64,000 nt of DNA from Amycolatopsis keratiniphila subsp. keratiniphila (GTDB lineage Bacteria > Actinomycetota > Actinomycetes > Mycobacteriales > Pseudonocardiaceae): the NCBI RefSeq assembly GCF_001620365.2, contig NZ_LQMT02000021.1, positions 96,160-160,159 of the forward strand, written 5' to 3'. This document shows, piece by piece, positions 58,547 to 64,000 of this stretch; position 1 is the first letter of the stretch, and each line of letters opens with the position of its first letter. The position numbers and the translations under genes are program-made. The notes under the pieces are model-generated. The model was given only the letters and a program-made list of their open reading frames with translations, ran no database searches and was not told where the DNA came from.

Positions 58547-59899
58547 CTACCTCCTGTTCCTGGTGTGCACGGTCATCGGCAGCCCGCCGCGCACCCGGAG
58601 CGACAGCATCGCCTCGGGAACCACGTCGTAGCCCGGGAGCTTTCTGAGTTCGAGGTCGCGCAGGACCATCGTCAGCACGAAGACGGCCTCCATCACGCCG
58701 AGGCTGTTGCCGATGCAGAACCTCGGCCCGGCGCCGAACGGGATGTAGGCGTAGCGGGGCCGCCCGCTCGGCCGGTCCGGGTCGAACCGGTCCGGATCGA
58801 ACTTCTCCGGCTCCGGCCAGAAATCCGGATGCCGGTGCAGGGTGAAGGGCACGACGACGACGTCGGAGCCGGCGGGGATGTGATAGCCGCCGATCTCGTC
58901 GTCGGCCTGCGCCACCCGCGGCAGCAGCCACACCGGCGGGTACAGGCGCATGACCTCTTCGACGACCCTCGCCGTGTACGGCAACCGGTGCAGATCCTCG
59001 TGCGTCGGCAGCTGGTCGCCCAGTACCGCGTCGGCCTCGGCACGCAGTTTCGCCGCGATCTCCGGATGCTCGTCGAGCAGATGGAACGCCCAGCCCAGTG
59101 TGCTCGCCGTCGTCTCGTGCCCGGCCAGCAGCAGGGTGATCAGCTCGTCGCGCATCTGCTCGCGGGTCCCGTCGGTGGCGATGAGGCGCGAAAGCACGTC
59201 CTCGCCGTTCTCGACCGGGTTGGCCAGCCGCTGCTCGACGAGTTCGTCGGCGATGCGGCGGAGGTCGTCCCGCGACTCCCGGAACCGCAGCTGTTTCTTC
59301 AGCGGCGCCCATTGCGGGACCATGCTCAGCGTCACCGCTTCGAACATCGCCTGGTCCTGCACGGCCTCGAACGAGTGGCCCAGCGAGGTGAAGCCGCCCA
59401 GATCCGCGTCGAGCAGCGTCTTGCCGAGTACGCCGAGGGTCAACCCGGTCATCTCGTGCAGGATCTCCACCGGTCCTTCGGTGTCCCGCAAGCGTTTCAC
59501 GAGTCCTTCGACCTCGTTCGCGACGACCGAGGCCTGCCGCGCGATCCGCTTGGGCTGGAACACCGGCTGGATGGTCCGGCGCTGCTTCTTCCAGACGTCG
59601 CCGTCGCTGGTGAGCAGCCCGTCGCCGAGTGCCCGCCTCGCCTCCTGGAGGCCGATTCCCTTGTGGTAGTTGGCCGCGTTGTCCGCGAGTACGTGTTTCG
59701 CCAGTTCGGGGTGGTTCACCAGGTACATCGTCTTGGGACCGATCGCGATCCGGACGACGTCCCCGTGTGCCTCCGCCGAGTCCGACATGAGCGCCAGCCG
59801 GTCGGTGAAGAGCTTCTTCAGCAGACCGAAGGTCGCTCGGCGCGGCGGGCCGGGCGGCGCGAGACGCGCCGCCCGGCTGCTTTCCGCACCGAGGGTCAT
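58547..59899 (-). CDS. Cytochrome P450 (E7-like)
   Basis: A 450-residue P450: I-helix oxygen-binding AGHETT, ExxR in EEVMR, PERF-like region FDPDRFDPDR, and heme-binding FGAGPRFCIG with the Cys ligand. The ATG at 59899 overlaps the UnbU stop (ATGA), so it starts there and not at the far-upstream frame through UnbU. P450s of this group (E7) accompany the UnbLVU proteins in enediyne clusters, where they may oxidise the polyene or core. It needs external ferredoxin partners; none is in view. Confidence 0.88.
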   Translation of the reverse strand: MTLGAESSRAARLAPPGPPRRATFGLLKKLFTDRLALMSDSAEAHGDVVRIAIGPKTMYLVNHPELAKHVLADNAANYHKGIGLQEARRALGDGLLTSDGDVWKKQRRTIQPVFQPKRIARQASVVANEVEGLVKRLRDTEGPVEILHEMTGLTLGVLGKTLLDADLGGFTSLGHSFEAVQDQAMFEAVTLSMVPQWAPLKKQLRFRESRDDLRRIADELVEQRLANPVENGEDVLSRLIATDGTREQMRDELITLLLAGHETTASTLGWAFHLLDEHPEIAAKLRAEADAVLGDQLPTHEDLHRLPYTARVVEEVMRLYPPVWLLPRVAQADDEIGGYHIPAGSDVVVVPFTLHRHPDFWPEPEKFDPDRFDPDRPSGRPRYAYIPFGAGPRFCIGNSLGVMEAVFVLTMVLRDLELRKLPGYDVVPEAMLSLRVRGGLPMTVHTRNRR

Positions 59900-60885
59900 G
59901 CCGCCACGGCCCCGGTTTCCGGCTTCTCGGCCGGCTTCGGCAAGGCCGTGATCTCGGCCGACTTCGCCTGCTCGGCCTCCCACTTTTCGGTGGCCTTCTT
60001 GGAGAAGTGCAGGCCCCACAGGAACATCCCGCGGATGAGGCAGACCAGCGCGGTGGCGAGGAACAGGCCGTAGGCCACGTGCACGACCATGAAGAACCCG
60101 TACGCCAGCGCCACTCCCGAGCCGAACAGGATCTGCGACGCGGGCTTGGACGGGGTCGTGCCAGGGTCGGTGACCATGTAGTTCGTGTAGAGCACGAACG
60201 CCACCCCGGTCATCATCCCGAGCGCGCCGGGGATCGCGGTGTCGAACATCCACCCGCGGATGATCGCCTGCAGCGCGAAGGTGATCAGCCAGGCGCCGAT
60301 CAGCCACATCCGCTGGGTCAGCATCGCGTTGAGCACGGTGCCGGAGACGATGATGATGCCGACGATCAGCCAGCCGACCCACGAGTCGACCTGCTCGGTG
60401 AAGTGATACGGCGGCGCGATGCTCGCCCAGGGGAACACCAGCAGGATGATCGTGATGCCGAAGTTCGACGGGTTCATGTAGTGACGGAGCCTGCCGCGCA
60501 CCGGGGCCTGCAGGACCCATTTGGCGCCGACGGCGACCACGACGCCGAACATCATGACCAGCACCTGGTCGTTGACGTAGGTGAGCATGTTCAGCGCGAG
60601 ACCGGTGATATGCGCGGGGAAGAGGAATTCCACCAGTCCCTTGAACCCGTTGCCCCGGAAGCGGACGCCGCGCCCCTGTGCGCGGGCCCCGATGATCTCC
60701 AGCAGGATTTCCGTGGCGTACGCCGTGGCCAGCGCGATGAACGGATAGGTGTAGGGCTGCTCGAAACCGAGCACGGTGTAGCCGATGATGTTGAAGATGG
60801 TGATCGAGATCGCGAACCGGCGAAGGGCCGTGATCGTCTTGTTGCTCTTCGGTGCGGTGAGTGTCTGCTCAGCCATGACGGTCAT
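59896..60885 (-). CDS. Enediyne biosynthesis protein UnbU (E5-like), membrane protein
   Basis: A 329-residue membrane protein with about ten helices. It shows relationship to RnfD/NqrB-like proteins and the UnbU family: YPFIALATAYATEILLE, HITGLALNMLTYVNDQ and HYMNPSNFGITIILLVFPW. It is co-conserved with DUF1702 and UnbV proteins and the PKS in enediyne clusters; membrane redox or transport linked to core formation is proposed. The ATG at 60885 overlaps the UnbV stop. Confidence 0.9.
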   Translation of the reverse strand: MTVMAEQTLTAPKSNKTITALRRFAISITIFNIIGYTVLGFEQPYTYPFIALATAYATEILLEIIGARAQGRGVRFRGNGFKGLVEFLFPAHITGLALNMLTYVNDQVLVMMFGVVVAVGAKWVLQAPVRGRLRHYMNPSNFGITIILLVFPWASIAPPYHFTEQVDSWVGWLIVGIIIVSGTVLNAMLTQRMWLIGAWLITFALQAIIRGWMFDTAIPGALGMMTGVAFVLYTNYMVTDPGTTPSKPASQILFGSGVALAYGFFMVVHVAYGLFLATALVCLIRGMFLWGLHFSKKATEKWEAEQAKSAEITALPKPAEKPETGAVAA

Positions 60886-62846
60886 TTCTCCTTAGCCTGA
60901 GCGCCGAGCTGGAACGTGTGGTCGCCCGGGGTCAGCTGGACTTCCTGCGTGCGGATCTGCCCGGTCAGGTCGCGCCACTGCAGGCAGACCTTCACCGGCC
61001 CGGTGACCTTGCCCAGCCCGATCTGGATCTCGTGGCTGCGCTTGCCGGAGTGGCCGCTGCCGCCGTCGACGCGGTCCATGTACTTCTTGCCGTCAGGGGT
61101 GACGACGGTGACCTGCGCGCCGATCGCCGCGGTGCCCGCCGCCTTGAGCGGGCCGTCCGCCGAAGCCTTGTCGTGCACCAGCTTCAGGTTCAGGTACGAC
61201 CCGGTGTCGGGGCTGACGTTGCGGTAGAAGATCGGCTGTTCCCACTGACGGGCCACGGCGAAGTCGAGCTTGCCGTCGCCGTCGGCGTCACCGGTGGCGA
61301 TACCGCGGGTGGGCACCGGGACCGCGAGACCGAGGCGCGGGGCCAGGTCGGTGTAGCGGCCGTCGGAGCTCTTGGCCCAGAAGTGCAGGGTGTGGTCGCC
61401 ACCGACGTCGTCACCGGCGACCATGTTCGGCCAGAAGTACGGGTGCTTCAGCAGTTCGTCGTTCGACGTCGCCAGTTCCTGCAGCTGCGGCCAGCGGTTG
61501 ACGTCGCCCTTGACGAAGCCGGTCGCCTGGGTGATCACCGATTCGCCGCTGTTGTTGTAGTCGGCGATCTTGACGTCCCAGCCCCAGCCGGACCAGGCGG
61601 TGCCGGCCTGTGCGCTGCGGTCCACCCACGGCGCCTCGCCGCCCTGCAGACGGCCACGCAGATCCGCGGTGTCCTTGGCGGTGTTCATGAACTGGAAGTG
61701 GCTCTCCTCGATACCCCAGGACGTCGTGATGTTGCTGACGTACAGGTCGTAGAGACCGTCGTGGTCGAGGTCGGCGAAGTCGACGCCCATACCCTTGAAG
61801 GAGTCGTTGCCGATCACCTTGGACTTCGGCTCGTTGGGCCCGCGGATGCCCTTCACCTCGGCGAATTCGACATGGCCGGGCCGGGACTTGTTGTACAGCA
61901 GGCGGTCGTGGCCGAAGTCGTTGCCGATGTAGAGCTCCGGCAGGTTGTCCCCGTCGACGTCGGTGGCGCTGGCCGCCAGCGACCAGCCGCCCTGGGAGTC
62001 GGCCGGGATGGCCTTGTCGTCGAGGGCGAACGTCGCGCTCGGCTTCGCCCCCTGCGTGGCGCCGGTGAACCGCAGGATGTACTTGCCGCCGGCGTTGTCG
62101 GCGTGCGACATCGACTTGTTCATCTCGACCCCGCCGGAGACGCGGTCGTCCAGCACCGCGCTGTCGGGGAAGTAGTTGCCGATGAAGATGTCCTGGTGAC
62201 CGTCGCCGTCGAAGTCACCGACCGAGGCGGCGTTGGTGTTCCACAGCGGACCGGAGTACTCGCCGTTCTTGGAGTTGTTGCCCGGCACCAGTTCCACCGG
62301 CTCGTAGGCCTTCGGCTCCAGCTTCGTGGCGCCCGGCTTCGAGAGGAACAGGATCGGCGTGCGGCCCCAGTAGTAGGCCAGCAGGTCGACCCGGCCGTCC
62401 TCGTTGTAGTCCGCGGGAACGCAGCCCATGGGCGCGATGTACTTGCCCATCGGCAGCGGTGCCGCGTCGAGCGCGAACGGCGAGTAGCGGTCCCCGCCCT
62501 TGCCCGGCGTCGGGGTGATGACGACCTGGTCGCTGCGCGGATCGACGAAGCACAGGTCGTTCGCGAGCTTGTCGCCGTCGAGGTCGTTCACCGCGATCGC
62601 GGCGCCGACCGAGGAGATCCAGGCGCGGATGTGCTCGTACTCCTTGTTCACCGTTCGGATCGACTGGCTCTTCGCCGCCTCCGGCAAGGCGATCGTCAGC
62701 GGCTCGAACGCGTACTTCGAAGCCATGGTGTCGGCCTCGGCGGTCGAGACGGTGGGCAGCTGCGCCACCACGAACAGTCCCGCCATCAGCACCAGCGCCA
62801 CGATGCCCGCAAGCTGCTTGCGGAGCCAGCCCAAGGTCGCGGTCAT
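60882..62846 (-). CDS. ASPIC/UnbV domain protein with FG-GAP repeats (E4-like)
   Basis: A 654-residue protein with an N-terminal membrane anchor or signal (residues about 10-35), six or more FG-GAP/calcium-loop repeats of the DxDGDG type (DFDGDGHQDIF, DVDGDNLPELY, DLDHDGLYDLY, DADGDGKLDFA) making a beta-propeller, and a C-terminal ASPIC/UnbV domain (GAQVTVVTPDG...GSGHSGKRSHEIQIGLG). It is expected outside the membrane. UnbV proteins occur in all known enediyne cassettes; their function is not known. The ATG at 62846 overlaps the DUF1702 stop. Confidence 0.92.
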   Translation of the reverse strand: MTATLGWLRKQLAGIVALVLMAGLFVVAQLPTVSTAEADTMASKYAFEPLTIALPEAAKSQSIRTVNKEYEHIRAWISSVGAAIAVNDLDGDKLANDLCFVDPRSDQVVITPTPGKGGDRYSPFALDAAPLPMGKYIAPMGCVPADYNEDGRVDLLAYYWGRTPILFLSKPGATKLEPKAYEPVELVPGNNSKNGEYSGPLWNTNAASVGDFDGDGHQDIFIGNYFPDSAVLDDRVSGGVEMNKSMSHADNAGGKYILRFTGATQGAKPSATFALDDKAIPADSQGGWSLAASATDVDGDNLPELYIGNDFGHDRLLYNKSRPGHVEFAEVKGIRGPNEPKSKVIGNDSFKGMGVDFADLDHDGLYDLYVSNITTSWGIEESHFQFMNTAKDTADLRGRLQGGEAPWVDRSAQAGTAWSGWGWDVKIADYNNSGESVITQATGFVKGDVNRWPQLQELATSNDELLKHPYFWPNMVAGDDVGGDHTLHFWAKSSDGRYTDLAPRLGLAVPVPTRGIATGDADGDGKLDFAVARQWEQPIFYRNVSPDTGSYLNLKLVHDKASADGPLKAAGTAAIGAQVTVVTPDGKKYMDRVDGGSGHSGKRSHEIQIGLGKVTGPVKVCLQWRDLTGQIRTQEVQLTPGDHTFQLGAQAKEK

Positions 62847-63817
62847 TTCCCTGCACCTCCAGAAAGAATCGCTTCGGCGATGCGCTGTCGCCAGGTTTCG
62901 AATGCCGGGAGTTCGCCGTCGACCACGGTCGCCGGGCGTACCTCCTGGGTGATGGCCGCGGCCCGCTCGGCCGGCAGCCCGCAGATCGCCTGGGTGGCGA
63001 CCTCGGTCTCGGGGATCAGCAGTCCGGCGCGGACGCGGGCCTCGGCGGCGAAAGCACTGCCCTGGGCGAGGTTCCCGCGGTGCTCGCCGGCGAACTCGGC
63101 CAGTTTCAGCAGTTCGTCACCGGTGACACCGCACGCGTAGGTCGAGGCGAGCCCGATGCCGGCGTAGAGGTCTCCGTGCCGCTTTTCCGGGAACCGCGCG
63201 ACCGTGTCGGCGACCAGGTCGACGTCGGTACCGCAGATGAACCACAGCGCCCGCCCGATGCCCTGGTCGATCGCCCGCAGCGCGTAGCCGTCGTTTCCGG
63301 GCGGCCAGGAGAAGTCCGGGTCCTGGAACTGCCCGTCGACGTACTTCGCCGTCTTGAAGTAGGCCTGGTGGAAGCCGTACCCGTCGAGCACCAACCAGCG
63401 CAGCAACGGGTCGAAGTCCTCGGCGGAGGGCCAGCGGAACCGCGGCAGGCGCGCCATCGCCCAGCCGACGCCGACGTAGATGATGTAGTCGTGCTTCTCG
63501 CCGGGGCCGTCGAGGAACCGTTCGATATGGCGGCGGCCGCCGCCCGGCAGCCCGTCCAGCATTCCGTAACCCATTCCCGCGCCTTCGTAGGCGAAACCGC
63601 GGTATTTCACCGGAATACGTTCGAGCCATTCTTCCGCCTGATCGACGGACCGTGCTTCGACCGCGTGCGCGTAGCCGAGCAGGAACTTCTCACCGACGGT
63701 CTCCAGCAATTCTTGAGCGGCTGGGCTCTTCTTGTGGAAACCGCGCTTGTCCAGTGACGTCTCGGAGACGTCCGGCGTGATCATGCGACGTCTGATCGTG
63801 CGCCAACCATTGCCCAA
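62843..63817 (-). CDS. DUF1702 / UnbL (E3-like) protein
   Basis: A 324-residue protein whose N-terminus (GNGWRTIRRRMITPDVSET) is the usual E3 start and whose core carries the family blocks RGFAYEGAGMG, GLPGGG, YVGVGWAMARLP, DGYGFHQAYFKT, IDQGIGRALWF and GIGLASTYACGV. Start is a TTG at 63817 with GGGGGAGA about 5 nt upstream. It opens the operon E3-E4-E5-P450 and so on. About 40-45% identical by eye to the lone DUF1702 at 33722. Needed in enediyne cassettes; enzymatic role unsettled. Confidence 0.9.
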   Translation of the reverse strand: MGNGWRTIRRRMITPDVSETSLDKRGFHKKSPAAQELLETVGEKFLLGYAHAVEARSVDQAEEWLERIPVKYRGFAYEGAGMGYGMLDGLPGGGRRHIERFLDGPGEKHDYIIYVGVGWAMARLPRFRWPSAEDFDPLLRWLVLDGYGFHQAYFKTAKYVDGQFQDPDFSWPPGNDGYALRAIDQGIGRALWFICGTDVDLVADTVARFPEKRHGDLYAGIGLASTYACGVTGDELLKLAEFAGEHRGNLAQGSAFAAEARVRAGLLIPETEVATQAICGLPAERAAAITQEVRPATVVDGELPAFETWRQRIAEAILSGGAGK

Positions 63818-64000
63818 CGCACTCTCCCCCTAACGGGTGGATTCGAATTCCGGATTGCTAAAAGGCTCACATGTGTGCCGATAAGGCGACTACTCCACGG
63901 TTGCGCCCGCGGTTCTCCCGGTTTGCGAGATCGGGAGGCCGCGGGAATATCGAGGGGTAAGGCAAGGTGGCGTGCCGCCGAGGCGTGTTGCGAAAGCCAC
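63818..64000. promoter_or_regulatory. Promoter region of the E3 operon and edge of a repeat
   Basis: The 183 nt upstream of the DUF1702 gene should hold the promoter of the long minus-strand operon; TTCGAATTCCGG at about 63841-63852 is a near-palindrome. The last 14 nt (63987-64000) start another copy of the dispersed palindrome (GTTGCGAAAGCCAC), cut by the window edge. No gene is visible here. Confidence 0.5.

Noticed and set aside
1..64000. CRISPR array
   Set aside because: No regularly spaced direct repeats of 25-40 nt with unique spacers were seen; the repeats noted are palindromes at scattered sites.

Overview
The window is high-GC actinobacterial DNA. The operon styles, GTG/TTG starts, a LigD-type end-joining pair, ECF41 sigma, SARP and ESX-like genes, and recurring long intergenic palindromes together suggest Amycolatopsis or a close Pseudonocardiaceae relative (inference; no rRNA is present).

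Left part, about 1-31.8 kb: general accessory and housekeeping genes. In order: a partial membrane protein; an MFS exporter with a divergent LacI regulator; a secreted I36-type inhibitor; a tRNA-Arg(TCT) followed by a wrecked tyrosine integrase; a lipoprotein/membrane-protein/ESX-like hydrolase operon whose first gene carries an in-frame amber stop; a large HTH-STAND-WD40 protein next to a second I36 inhibitor; an aliphatic amidase operon (binding protein, AmiS channel, AmiE) under a probable MarR operator; a drug exporter with an HxlR regulator; a ROK regulator; a PLP decarboxylase plus amino-acid permease; a split LigD system (polymerase and ligase, divergent); an ECF41 sigma factor with VOC proteins; an HNH/DUF222 protein; a truncated phosphatase; proline iminopeptidase; and a GCS2-type ligase.

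Middle part, about 31.9-41.4 kb: a dense regulatory island. Three closely similar NarL/DesR-type response regulators, an AraC regulator, a SARP (BTAD) activator, an HxlR-like regulator and a tandem double histidine kinase surround a lone DUF1702 gene, a family otherwise met in enediyne clusters. This looks like the control region of the biosynthetic cluster to the right (inference).

About 41.5-46.1 kb: small-protein-rich DNA. It holds a 63-residue peptide with a Cys-rich tail, an operon of an AhpD-like protein, a flavoprotein and unknown proteins, and several ORFs of 37-102 codons.

Right part, about 46.2-63.8 kb, all on the minus strand: an enediyne-type polyketide cluster. From its upstream end it runs DUF1702 (E3 type), ASPIC/UnbV (E4), UnbU (E5), P450 (E7-like), a small dehydrogenase-subunit-like protein (E8-like), GMC oxidoreductase (E9-like), an AhpD-like protein, then a gap with a palindrome, then the iterative PKS (KS-AT-ACP-KR-DH-PPTase), hotdog thioesterase (E10), flavin reductase (E6-like), a 55-residue protein and acyl-CoA carboxylase beta and epsilon subunits. 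The PKS would make a linear polyene released by the thioesterase; the other proteins would turn it into an enediyne-like core, and the carboxylase could supply malonyl-CoA. No sugar, tyrosine-derived or apoprotein genes are in view, and the cluster may continue past the right edge.
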